Shown here piece after piece: positions 8,140 to 14,371 of a stretch of 14,371 nucleotides of DNA (positions are counted from its first letter, which is position 1; each line of letters opens with the position of its first letter). The notes under the pieces were generated by a model. It had not been told where the DNA came from. It ran no database searches and saw only the letters and a list, made by a program, of their open reading frames with translations. Source of the stretch: JAEXNA01 sp050486105 (lineage in GTDB: Bacteria; Vulcanimicrobiota; Xenobia; Xenobiales; JADMJV01); the NCBI GenBank assembly GCA_050486105.1, contig JBJHCR010000160.1, forward strand, positions 1-14,371. Direction: 5' to 3'. The position numbers and the translations under genes are program-made.

Positions 8140-8273
8140 AGGTTATTTAACTCCTTTATTACGTTTCTAAGGTACCTTCCGTCCAGAAGTACATCAGGAT
8201 ACCTGCTTGTCCTCAGCGGTCCCAGCACAGCCGAGAAAAGTCAGGTCAATCCTCAAAGAATAGGACGGTTCCC
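8140..8273. other. Intergenic gap after the Bat operon
   Basis: 134 bases between batE and the next plus-strand gene. It holds a 10-base palindrome (AAGGTACCTT, 8169-8178), but no hairpin followed by a T-run and no convincing -35/-10 pair. Whether the next gene is read through from the operon or has its own promoter cannot be settled by eye. Confidence 0.5.
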
Positions 8274-8825
8274 ATGCAGATTCTCACCTCTCCACCCCAG
8301 GCCCTTAAAGCTCTTCCTGCTCCTTCTGCAGTCTCTTCACTCTCGCAGTCCAGCGAAGGTGAGGCCGAAACGACCCTTGCCGACCAGGTACAAATCTCCA
8401 GTGCCTTCCGGGCCGAACGAGATCTCACTTATGCGGTGGGTGCCTCACTGGCCCAACTTCCCCACGTGGTGACCAACATTGCCGGACGCAGCTACGGCGT
8501 CCCCCACGTAGTGGGAGCAGCCCTTGGTGGATTCATGGCCGCCGCCGGAGCCAAGGAAATGATGACCGAGGAAACCCTCCATGGTCGCATCAACGGTGGT
8601 GTGCACTTCGCCGTGGGCGCAATGACCGCTGTGGCTCCCTGGGCCGGCCCACTGTCGACTCCTCTTTACCTGGCCTCTATGACCACCCTGGCAGCCAAAG
8701 CTTTTGTCGACCGCCCCGGTACGGTGATGGGTATTGCCGGTAAAGAGTCGGTGCAGATGGCCAAGGATGTTTTCGGTCCCGTCTTTTCAGGCCCTGAACA
8801 GACCGCAACCGAACTCGCAAGCTAA
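8274..8825 (+). CDS. Unrecognised Gly/Ala-rich protein
   Basis: A 183-residue protein that I do not recognise. The first 35 residues are low in complexity (Ser, Ala, Pro, Gln) and end in LADQVQISSAF (35-45). From about 50 on it is rich in Gly and Ala with several mildly hydrophobic, GxxxG-like stretches (about 78-93, 108-121 and 127-143). These could be membrane hairpins or amphipathic helices, but none is a textbook transmembrane segment and there is no signal peptide. The ATG at 8274 has a modest AGGACGG upstream (8262-8268). Codon use matches its neighbours and there is no sign of decay. Its N-terminus resembles that of the minus-strand alpha/beta-hydrolase ending at 9893, which has SDGVELSRA. 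It lies alone between the Bat operon and convergent genes. Confidence 0.75.
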   Translation: MQILTSPPQALKALPAPSAVSSLSQSSEGEAETTLADQVQISSAFRAERDLTYAVGASLAQLPHVVTNIAGRSYGVPHVVGAALGGFMAAAGAKEMMTEETLHGRINGGVHFAVGAMTAVAPWAGPLSTPLYLASMTTLAAKAFVDRPGTVMGIAGKESVQMAKDVFGPVFSGPEQTATELAS

Positions 8826-8876
8826 CACAGGAACCGAACACCTCAAAAGAAGCTCCGCCAAAAGTCCGTCGCAAGG

Positions 8877-8908
8877 CTGTTGGGGGAGTTTCTCTATTCC
8901 CCCAACAG
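8877..8908. terminator. Hairpin between convergent genes, likely bidirectional terminator
   Basis: A perfect 11-bp stem (CTGTTGGGGGA at 8877-8887 with TCCCCCAACAG at 8898-8908) closes a 10-base loop. It lies 51 bases past the end of the plus-strand gene and overlaps the end of the minus-strand gene, whose stop codon (8894-8896) is in the loop. Neither side has a T-run, so classical intrinsic termination is not proven. It may instead protect the 3' ends of both messages. Confidence 0.6.
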
Positions 8909-9886
8909 TTGACGCATGAACTCTTCCCGAACAGCCCGGGTTCCATCGCGAAAGGTGACAAACTGCAGCGGCTCTTCGGGGTCCGAGCCAAGCTCCACCC
9001 CCCAAAGAGGGGTCATGCTGGTGGGTAGCATGGCGTAGCGAGCGTCTCCCACCACCTGAGGGTAAACGGGATGACGCACCAAATAGCCGTCGGAAAGGCG
9101 GAGAAAACGCCACAAGTCGCGATAGAGGACAGTCCCCTCAAACTCGGCGAAATCCCGCTCAACTACCAGCAAGGGCGCCGACTCCCCTGGCAGTACCTTA
9201 ACCCCGCCAAGAAAGCCCAAACGCACTCCCTGGGTGAAGACTTCGTCCTGTCCCAAGGCCGTGGCCCGCCACAGTCTGCGATTGCCGAGAGTGGGCTTGA
9301 CCACATACCCTTGTATCTCTCGGCCCTGAACACTCCACGCCTCCAGCGCGGCCTGAGTGGCTCGCTCACGTTGCCAAAGTCCGTACACCAAGGAGAGGAC
9401 AACCCAAAACCATCCCAGGACGAGAAAAAGAACCCGACCCTGTCTGAGCCATAGGAAGAGAAGGATCGCCAAAACCAAGGTGGTGACCGGATCCACCACA
9501 GAAATCAGATTCCAAGCAAAGCGCGCATTCGAGAACGGCCACAGCAATTGGGTGCCATAACTGGTGCAAGCGTCGGAGAGGCCGGCGGTGGCCTGGCCTG
9601 CAAAACAGGCCAAGTACAGCTGACGCTTGCTCAATCGACCCTTCAACAGCCACCACAGCAGCCAGGCCACCAGCAAGGCGCCAAATGGTACAAAGATCAA
9701 GGAATGGGTGAATTGTCGGTGGATCTCCACCTGAAAAAGCGGGTCGTTAGGATGATGAAAGAAAACATCTACGTCGACCACCACGGCCGCCACCGCCCCG
9801 GCGAACCCTGCTGCTTTGCGGTGCTGGGTTGGCACCACCGAACTGCCGGCGAGGGCGCCTAGCAAGGCGTGAGTAATCGGGTCCAT
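8894..9886 (-). CDS. YdjM-type membrane-bound metal-dependent hydrolase
   Basis: A 330-residue polytopic membrane protein of the YdjM/DUF457 family of predicted membrane-bound metal-dependent hydrolases. The N-terminal motif DPITHALLG (2-10, His6), Asp38/Asp40, HRQFTHS (56-62, His56 and His61) and SDACTSYGTQLLWPFS (104-119) match the conserved metal-binding motifs. Hydrophobic segments fall at about 24-43, 63-82, 90-106, 130-147 and 149-168. The C-terminal half (about 175-330) is mostly soluble and beta-rich; YdjM itself (about 200 residues) lacks it, but longer relatives have it. The ATG at 9886 has a weak AGGG upstream that overlaps the stop of the preceding gene, 6 bases away, so the two are likely cotranscribed. 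The substrate is unknown; the family has loose links to phospholipid-like substrates and to LexA-controlled genes. Confidence 0.88.
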   Translation of the reverse strand: MDPITHALLGALAGSSVVPTQHRKAAGFAGAVAAVVVDVDVFFHHPNDPLFQVEIHRQFTHSLIFVPFGALLVAWLLWWLLKGRLSKRQLYLACFAGQATAGLSDACTSYGTQLLWPFSNARFAWNLISVVDPVTTLVLAILLFLWLRQGRVLFLVLGWFWVVLSLVYGLWQRERATQAALEAWSVQGREIQGYVVKPTLGNRRLWRATALGQDEVFTQGVRLGFLGGVKVLPGESAPLLVVERDFAEFEGTVLYRDLWRFLRLSDGYLVRHPVYPQVVGDARYAMLPTSMTPLWGVELGSDPEEPLQFVTFRDGTRAVREEFMRQLLGE

Positions 9887-9892
9887 AAAACC

Positions 9893-11380
9893 CTAAGCGG
9901 AAGCTTTTGCGGACGGAGGTGCGTAAGCGAAGTCGGCCAAGACGTTCTGCACTTCGGGATTCCAGAGAACCCCCACGTGGCCGCCGGTGTCGAAGGTCTT
10001 GACCACGTGGTTCTTGGCCGGTCGTCGCTCTAGAGCCCGAATGTCCTGAACGTTGCGATCGGTGAGGATATAGTCGTCGGCAGAGCCGAACATCATGACC
10101 GGGGTGTCCTTGATGGCCTTCATAGCGGTGGTGAACTTATAGCGCTCAGCCATCTGCTCTGGTGTCATCCGTCGGTCTTTGAGCCACTTATCTTTGGACA
10201 TCCAATCGTCGGAGAAACGAGCGTAGGTCATGTCTTCGATCTGCTGCTCGTGCTCTTGGCGCATTCTGCGTTTTTCGGCTCTAGAAGCGTCGGGATATTC
10301 GGGGCTATTCACCGGCAAGATGTCGTGACCGAACTGTCGGTCAACCCGGTCCACTAAGGACTCCATTCCATCTCGCGACCCGTATTTGTCAGAGATCTTG
10401 ATCTCGGTGATGTTCTGCCCAGGGCCGCGCCCGGAGAGATCGCTGCGCATAAAATTTTCATAGCCATGGCGCCTAACCTGGTTGCGGTAGCTCAGCCCGG
10501 TGCCAATGATACTGCCGGCCCCTTCGGCGTACAATTCTCTCAGGCCGTCCAGCTCTTTCATGGAGTGTTCGAGATTTTCCGGGGGCGATACTCCCACCAG
10601 GGAGCCGTTGATCAAGCGCTTGGAAGGATCGCGCTGGGATTCTTCCTCAAAGCGAACCAGGTTGGCTCCGTGCAAGGCTCCGTAGCTGTACCCGCCCACC
10701 GAAACCTGGCGGAAGTGGTCGGGATACTTGCTCTGGAGTTCCTTGAGTAAGGTGTGGGTGGCTTTGGCGTCCACCCGGGGATTTCCGGGGTGGTTCACGG
10801 GCTCCCAATCGAGAGCGTCGGAGCTCAATGAGTTAGGGATCACCACATAGTTCATGCCTCGCTCGAGAGCCATCTTTTTGAAAGAGTCGGTGTGTGAACC
10901 CTCGCCTGAGCCGTGAATTCCCGGGAGAATCACCATCATGGGTGCCTCGGGCCCGTTTCTGGTGCTCATCCGAACTTTGGCCGGTTTGTTGTAGAATCCA
11001 GGCACCGGAACGTGGACTCCAAACTCGCCCCTGGGCAATTTGGTCATTCCTGCACTGACGGCCGCAGCTACCGTGGCCACAAAAGGATCAATGCCGTGAA
11101 AACTCAGACTGTCGACGATGGCCCGAACCTCGTCCATAGTGCCCGGCACCGGCTCCGAAGAGCGACGCCCAGGAAGCACCGGGTAGCCGTCGTCCTCACC
11201 ACCTGCGATCAGCCGATCCCACTCGGCCTTGGTGGGGTCTGAAGCTCGCGAGGCCCGACTCAGCTCCACTCCATCGGAGGGCAGGATTTCAGACTCGACC
11301 TGCTCTGCAACAGTTGCAGTAGCTAACTTCGATTCCGTCGGTCGATATGAGCCCCCCCCGGGTGTTGACGTGATCAGCAC
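9893..11380 (-). CDS. Alpha/beta-hydrolase with long N-terminal extension
   Basis: A 495-residue protein with an alpha/beta-hydrolase core. The nucleophile motif GGYSYG carries Ser232, the oxyanion segment is GIHGSGEGS (about 154-162), the acid is probably Asp435 or Asp436 in GSADDYIL, and the base is His468 in TGGHVGVLWNP, so the triad looks complete. The fold resembles YheT-like esterases, with an insertion (about 270-420) between nucleophile and acid that probably forms a lid. The first 140 residues are Ser/Thr/Pro-rich and include SDGVELSRA (35-43). There is no signal peptide. The start is taken as GTG at 11380 because AAAGGAG (11387-11393) precedes it by 6 bases; the TTG at 11398 lies upstream of that site. 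Eight G in codons 8-10 could be slippage-prone. It is likely an esterase or lipase; the substrate is unknown. Confidence 0.87.
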   Translation of the reverse strand: MLITSTPGGGSYRPTESKLATATVAEQVESEILPSDGVELSRASRASDPTKAEWDRLIAGGEDDGYPVLPGRRSSEPVPGTMDEVRAIVDSLSFHGIDPFVATVAAAVSAGMTKLPRGEFGVHVPVPGFYNKPAKVRMSTRNGPEAPMMVILPGIHGSGEGSHTDSFKKMALERGMNYVVIPNSLSSDALDWEPVNHPGNPRVDAKATHTLLKELQSKYPDHFRQVSVGGYSYGALHGANLVRFEEESQRDPSKRLINGSLVGVSPPENLEHSMKELDGLRELYAEGAGSIIGTGLSYRNQVRRHGYENFMRSDLSGRGPGQNITEIKISDKYGSRDGMESLVDRVDRQFGHDILPVNSPEYPDASRAEKRRMRQEHEQQIEDMTYARFSDDWMSKDKWLKDRRMTPEQMAERYKFTTAMKAIKDTPVMMFGSADDYILTDRNVQDIRALERRPAKNHVVKTFDTGGHVGVLWNPEVQNVLADFAYAPPSAKASA

Positions 11381-11386
11381 AGATGG

Positions 11387-11393
11387 CTCCTTT
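11387..11393 (-). promoter_or_regulatory. Ribosome binding site for the GTG start of the alpha/beta-hydrolase
   Basis: AAAGGAG on the minus strand lies 6 bases before the GTG at 11380. It sits downstream of the longer frame's TTG at 11398, so the shorter start is favoured. Confidence 0.75.
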
Positions 11394-11402
11394 CCCAAGA
11401 TC

Positions 11403-11411
11403 AGAATACCA
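11403..11411 (-). promoter_or_regulatory. Possible extended -10 promoter element
   Basis: The minus strand reads TGGTATTCT here, a TGn-extended -10-like box (TATTCT, 4 of 6 consensus bases) about 23 bases before the GTG of the hydrolase gene. No -35 box lies at the usual spacing. This is the only promoter-like signal in the 82-base gap 11381-11462. Confidence 0.25.
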
Positions 11412-11462
11412 GGGGTGAAGCCCGGTCATGTTCGCAAAAAGTTAACAGTTGGGTGAGGTGCG

Positions 11463-11861
11463 TTACAGCCTAGGGATGGCCGGGATCTGCAATTCTAAGC
11501 GGTTAACCTGAGGCAGGGGGCTGACCAGGGTTGGGTCTTGGCCGTAGACGTCATCGTAGCCGAAACCGTAGACTTTACCGTTGAGGGCGAACTGGTGCAT
11601 GATCTTAGAATAATGGTTGTAGCGGCCATCAGCCCGAGTGTAGAACTTCTCGGCTTTGTTCCAGTCTTCGTAGTTCTCGACCACACCCCGGTTCAAGGCC
11701 GCGCTGAGCAAGGACACCAGACGTTTATGGCCCTGGCTGCCGTCGTTTTTCCAAGTGTCGCGGAGGACAGCGCCAGCTACTTGGGCGGGTGTGGGGGCTC
11801 CGGTTAAATTTCCCAAAACCAGCCGCGTGCCGTCTACAAGACCTACCCCAACTCCAGCCAC
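11463..11861 (-). pseudogene. GH64-like C-terminal segment, probably shifted 3' end of the DNRLRE gene
   Basis: A 132-residue open segment in a different frame from the upstream DNRLRE gene. Residues about 25-127 resemble the C-terminal part of GH64 beta-1,3-glucanases: LLSAALNRGV (51-60), KFYTRADGRYNHYSKIMHQ (72-90) and GKVYGFGYDDVYGQDPTL (95-112). The GH64 catalytic acidic residues lie further N-terminal and are not seen, so this piece cannot be a full enzyme. It could begin at GTG (11861), but no ribosome binding site precedes that codon. One extra G in the run at 11861-11865 would join it to the upstream protein as ...LAGTAYRGVAGVG..., a smooth continuation. I therefore treat it as the displaced 3' end of the same gene, by mutation, assembly error or -1 frameshifting. 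GH64 kinship is by pattern recall and is not tested. Confidence 0.6.
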
Positions 11862-13849
11862 CCCCGATAGGCCGTGCCGGCTAGTCCTTGTGTGATGGGG
11901 TTTAGTCCGACTAAGGAGCCAACGAACTGCTCCCCGACTGCCGCTAGCATGGGATTTTGGCGTAGGGCCTGGCGAAGGCCCGGCCGGGACTCGGGGGAGG
12001 CCTCTAGAGGCTTGAGGGTGACTATGCTGTTTGACTTGGAGGTGGGTGGGTTTCCGTCCAAGAGGCTGATTAAGCTGGACTGGCCTTCGGACCAGAGGGC
12101 TTGGGTGGTCGCGATGGGTTGAGTTCTCATCGATGCTAGCAAAGCCAAGGGGTTTGCCGGGTGGTGAGGCCCAGCGAGGGGGCCTCCGTACTCCAACAGC
12201 AAGCGAGGAGCAAGGGCCGCTCCAGCCTCTCGAGAGTGGAAGGCCACCTGGGAGCCCACATCCTGGTCCCGGGAGACGAGCCAACCGTGGGGCGCGCCCA
12301 GCAATAGGTCTTCGGTGACCTCAAAAGCTATCTCTCCGCTTTGGTGGTTGGTGATGGTCACGGTGGGAGCCGTCGACGGGGCGGTGAAGCTCATGCCCCC
12401 ACTCCAAGTGACCGCCGAATCCGCCTGATTGTTAGCGATGTTGGCATCCGCCGGGCTAAACCAGGTGGCCCCCTCACCTGAACCGCTGGCCTGTTGGTTG
12501 TTGGGCAACTCCAAGCTCTTACCGTTGCCCTCGGCCCATTCGGTGAGCACTCTACGGGCCCGAATCGGCCGCCCATTCCCCCAGCCGGTCACATTCTGGC
12601 TGGAGTCGATGGTCAGCACCAGGGTGGCCTTGGTCAGGCCGTTGGTATCCAGGTTCGCGGTATCAAAACCCACCAAGAAGTGAGCGGGCTTGCCCTGCAC
12701 CTTTTTCAGCAACAACCGGGGGTTGGCCCCTTCGTTTTTATGCGGACCCCGGTCGTAGATGGTGGTGTCTTTGATCGCCGGGAGAGTATCGCTGGTGGGG
12801 TCGTCGGGGGGGTCTTGGGGGTCTTGGGGGTCTACGGTGAAAGTCCGGGTGACGGTGGTCAATCCCGGACCTCCCCGATAGTCCTCGACAGGTACGGTCA
12901 GCGTGATGGTATGTGTACCCGGCGACAATGGTCCGAGGTCGGCGGAAAGGTAAACTGTTTCGAAAGTAACGTCCTCTTCCAGGATACGGTTGATCTCCGA
13001 GCGGAATGATGTCTGAGCTTTGATGTCCACGCCGTCGAGGGTGATCTCTGTTTTGCTTAGGCTAGCTTGAACGTGGCGATAGTCTCCGACCGAGATGGTC
13101 GCTGAGAGCACTGGATTGGGGCCAGTGACGGAACCTTCGGAGGGAGCTTGAATGGTGACGTTTGGGTCTACCACAATTCCAGGGGTGGGAGTTCCATTTG
13201 GAAGTTGCATTCTCATGAGACTGAACTGAATATCGTGACCAAATCCTGACATAACTCCTGTAGGTTCTATGGCGTTGCGCAAAAAGATGACCAAGGGTAG
13301 GGCACGTTCGACTTGACGATTCTGAAGAGCAATCCGACCCCACATCTTCGTATATATCTTCGCTAGAACCAGATGATTTACATTGGGTAAGTCTCTTACA
13401 GTCGCGATATTTGTTTCCACATTGCTGCCTGCTAGAATTTCCTCGATAAGGGGGGACCTATATTCTTCTGCTAATATTGAAGCTTCCGTGAGCCAAGCTT
13501 CAAGCTCGACTGGATACTGCAAACGGAGTATGTTTAATCTGGCTAATGCCTCGTCCAGTGTCCCAGGATAGTCTGAAGCTATGTGCTGGTAGATGGCAAT
13601 TGACTCTTCAGCAGTGTCTTGCTGATGACCGACCTGAAATCTGGCAGTAAGGGCCCAGGGAGAATTCGGATAGTCATTAATTAACTCCATAAGTAGCTCA
13701 AGGCCGATATCATGACGACCATAAAGTTGAATTTGGTCTAAGGCCTCATAGTAGGCAGCCTGAGCAGGGTCTGTAAATTGTCCCAGCCCTGGAGTAGCAA
13801 GACCAAGGATGAGCATCCAAGACATAAAGATTGCATAGACTTTTTTCAT
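11843..13849 (-). CDS. Secreted TPR / Ig-like / DNRLRE domain protein
   Basis: A 668-residue exported protein. A signal peptide covers 1-24 (MKKVYAIFMSW..., cleavage near GLG-Q). Helical TPR-like repeats follow at about 30-140, with LINDYPNSPWA and IASDYPGTLDEA. An Ig-like beta domain spans about 230-340, and a PQD/DP-rich linker covers 341-352. A DNRLRE-type beta-sandwich occupies about 353-554 (DTTIYDRG at 361-368, ALAPRLLLEY at 545-554); this family is common in secreted proteins and resembles carbohydrate-binding modules. The last 110 residues are a linker ending in GTAYRGWLELG, where the frame stops abruptly. The next frame encodes a GH64-like tail, so the true product may be about 795 residues. 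The ATG at 13849 follows AAGGAG with a 5-base spacer. The first third is poorer in G+C than the rest. A cell-surface or polysaccharide-related role is inferred. Confidence 0.85.
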   Translation of the reverse strand: MKKVYAIFMSWMLILGLATPGLGQFTDPAQAAYYEALDQIQLYGRHDIGLELLMELINDYPNSPWALTARFQVGHQQDTAEESIAIYQHIASDYPGTLDEALARLNILRLQYPVELEAWLTEASILAEEYRSPLIEEILAGSNVETNIATVRDLPNVNHLVLAKIYTKMWGRIALQNRQVERALPLVIFLRNAIEPTGVMSGFGHDIQFSLMRMQLPNGTPTPGIVVDPNVTIQAPSEGSVTGPNPVLSATISVGDYRHVQASLSKTEITLDGVDIKAQTSFRSEINRILEEDVTFETVYLSADLGPLSPGTHTITLTVPVEDYRGGPGLTTVTRTFTVDPQDPQDPPDDPTSDTLPAIKDTTIYDRGPHKNEGANPRLLLKKVQGKPAHFLVGFDTANLDTNGLTKATLVLTIDSSQNVTGWGNGRPIRARRVLTEWAEGNGKSLELPNNQQASGSGEGATWFSPADANIANNQADSAVTWSGGMSFTAPSTAPTVTITNHQSGEIAFEVTEDLLLGAPHGWLVSRDQDVGSQVAFHSREAGAALAPRLLLEYGGPLAGPHHPANPLALLASMRTQPIATTQALWSEGQSSLISLLDGNPPTSKSNSIVTLKPLEASPESRPGLRQALRQNPMLAAVGEQFVGSLVGLNPITQGLAGTAYRGWLELG
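11861..11865. other. Homopolymer at the apparent frame break
   Basis: Five C on the plus strand (five G in the coding strand) mark the likely point where the DNRLRE frame slips. A single added base here restores one continuous frame into the GH64-like tail, whereas the sequence as given stops 16 bases further on (TAG, 11843-11845). Confidence 0.55.
12808..12833. repeat. 9-bp tandem repeat in the interdomain linker
   Basis: Nearly three copies of GGGGGTCTT (plus-strand reading) encode the PQDPQDPP linker between the Ig-like and DNRLRE domains. The unit is a multiple of three, so copy changes would alter linker length in frame. Confidence 0.85.
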
Positions 13850-13863
13850 TTGGTCTCCTTCAG

Positions 13864-14371
13864 TTACGGGATATCGAAAATCTGGGCATATTGTGGAGGT
13901 CCCTGAGGGTCCTTTGGCTCGAAGGGTACTCGGTGGCCGCTCCCATCAATGTAACTCGGGACTCCCGTTTGGAGGTCTAACGGCATTCGAACGATTCCTA
14001 AAATCGTTTGCTCCGGTACATCTTTTTCATTATCCTGGCTCATACTGTCGAATAGAGAATCAAACTTAGAGTCATACTTAGCCAAGTAATAATAAAACTC
14101 TGAATCCCAAGCACAAGCGTTCCAAGCGGACTCTCCTGATTTCGCGTTGCCCACCATCCAGGCCCATTGCTGCTTGTTCTGAGGCGTGATCACAACGTCC
14201 CTGATACTGAAAGTGCTGTCGAGGGTGGACCCAAAGTTAGTCATTGCATTAGCCGCATCCCGCACTTCCACCGGAAAGTTGTAACCTAATAGGACCGTCC
14301 GCCCTTTGTTCAGTTTGTTCCACCACCTCAAGCCGTGGGCTCCCGGTGCCCTGACCGAGATGGGATCAGCT
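13864..14371 (-). CDS. Unrecognised protein, 5' end beyond the window
   Basis: The frame is open from the right edge of the window to a TAA at 13864-13866, giving at least 168 residues. The TTG at 14331 is only an internal codon, because the frame continues without a stop to the edge (...DPISVRAPGAHGLRWW). I do not recognise the family. Visible features are a basic RWWNKLNKGRTVLLGYN segment, a Trp/Asn/Ser-rich middle (QQWAWMVGNAKSGESAWN), a Tyr-rich patch (EFYYYLAKYDSKF) and a Pro-rich end. The GRTVLLGYN part faintly recalls DUF6345-type or caspase-like secreted proteins, but no catalytic pair can be assigned. It ends 14 bases before the secreted DNRLRE gene, whose ribosome binding site lies in the gap, so the two are probably one operon. 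Confidence 0.7.
   Translation of the reverse strand, partial: ADPISVRAPGAHGLRWWNKLNKGRTVLLGYNFPVEVRDAANAMTNFGSTLDSTFSIRDVVITPQNKQQWAWMVGNAKSGESAWNACAWDSEFYYYLAKYDSKFDSLFDSMSQDNEKDVPEQTILGIVRMPLDLQTGVPSYIDGSGHRVPFEPKDPQGPPQYAQIFDIP

Noticed and set aside
9071..9862. Plus-strand open frames opposite the YdjM-type hydrolase
   Set aside because: They lie antisense to a gene with clear conserved motifs and show no domain or start signal of their own.
11381..11398. TTG at 11398 as the start of the alpha/beta-hydrolase
   Set aside because: The best ribosome binding site lies downstream of it and points to the GTG at 11380.
11862..12284. N-terminal half of a 273-codon minus-strand open frame
   Set aside because: This part is an out-of-frame shadow of the DNRLRE coding region, with Pro/Ser/Arg-rich composition. 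Only the part beyond the frame break (11463-11861) looks like real protein.
12808..12833. Short direct repeats as a CRISPR array
   Set aside because: The 9-base units are contiguous with no spacers and encode a PQD linker inside a gene.

Overview
The window (roughly 55-58% G+C by eye) looks like chromosomal DNA from a bacterium with a cell envelope and secreted proteins. The source lineage cannot be fixed from sequence alone. The combination of a full Bat-type operon, secreted multi-domain proteins and cytosolic proteins with long disordered N-termini ending in a D-x-V-x-(I/L)-S motif fits an uncultivated, deep-branching lineage. That is an impression, not a demonstrated placement.

Region 1 (31-8139, + strand) is a tightly packed eight-gene operon of the MoxR/Bat type. 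It runs: MoxR AAA+ ATPase, DUF58 protein, a membrane protein with a BatD-like ectodomain and a DUF4381-like tail, two von Willebrand A (vWA) membrane proteins (BatA, BatB), a TPR protein with a very acidic tail (BatC), BatD, and a TPR/SH3-like membrane protein (BatE). Consecutive genes overlap by 4-7 bases or are separated by at most 7, so the set is almost certainly cotranscribed and translationally coupled. BatA starts at TTG and BatD at GTG, each behind a good ribosome binding site. By family knowledge, MoxR is a chaperone-like ATPase that acts with vWA/DUF58 partners on envelope proteins or stress tolerance; the client is unknown here.

Region 2 (8274-8825, + strand) is a lone Gly/Ala-rich 183-residue protein of unknown function. 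A strong 11-bp hairpin (8877-8908) separates it from the convergent minus-strand genes.

Region 3 (8894-14371, all - strand, read right to left) contains: the 3' part of an unrecognised protein cut by the window edge; a secreted TPR / Ig-like / DNRLRE protein; in another reading frame, a tail resembling the C-terminus of GH64 beta-1,3-glucanases; an alpha/beta-hydrolase with a clear GxSxG/Asp/His triad; and a YdjM-type membrane-bound metal-dependent hydrolase. The DNRLRE gene and the GH64-like tail appear to be one gene broken by a single-base shift at a five-G run (11861-11865). The 5' third of the DNRLRE gene is clearly poorer in G+C than the rest, which suggests a mosaic origin.

The points most worth following up are the frameshifted DNRLRE/GH64-like gene, the shared N-terminal signature of two otherwise unrelated proteins, and the orphan 183-residue protein. 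No RNA genes, CRISPR arrays, insertion sequences or integration sites were seen.
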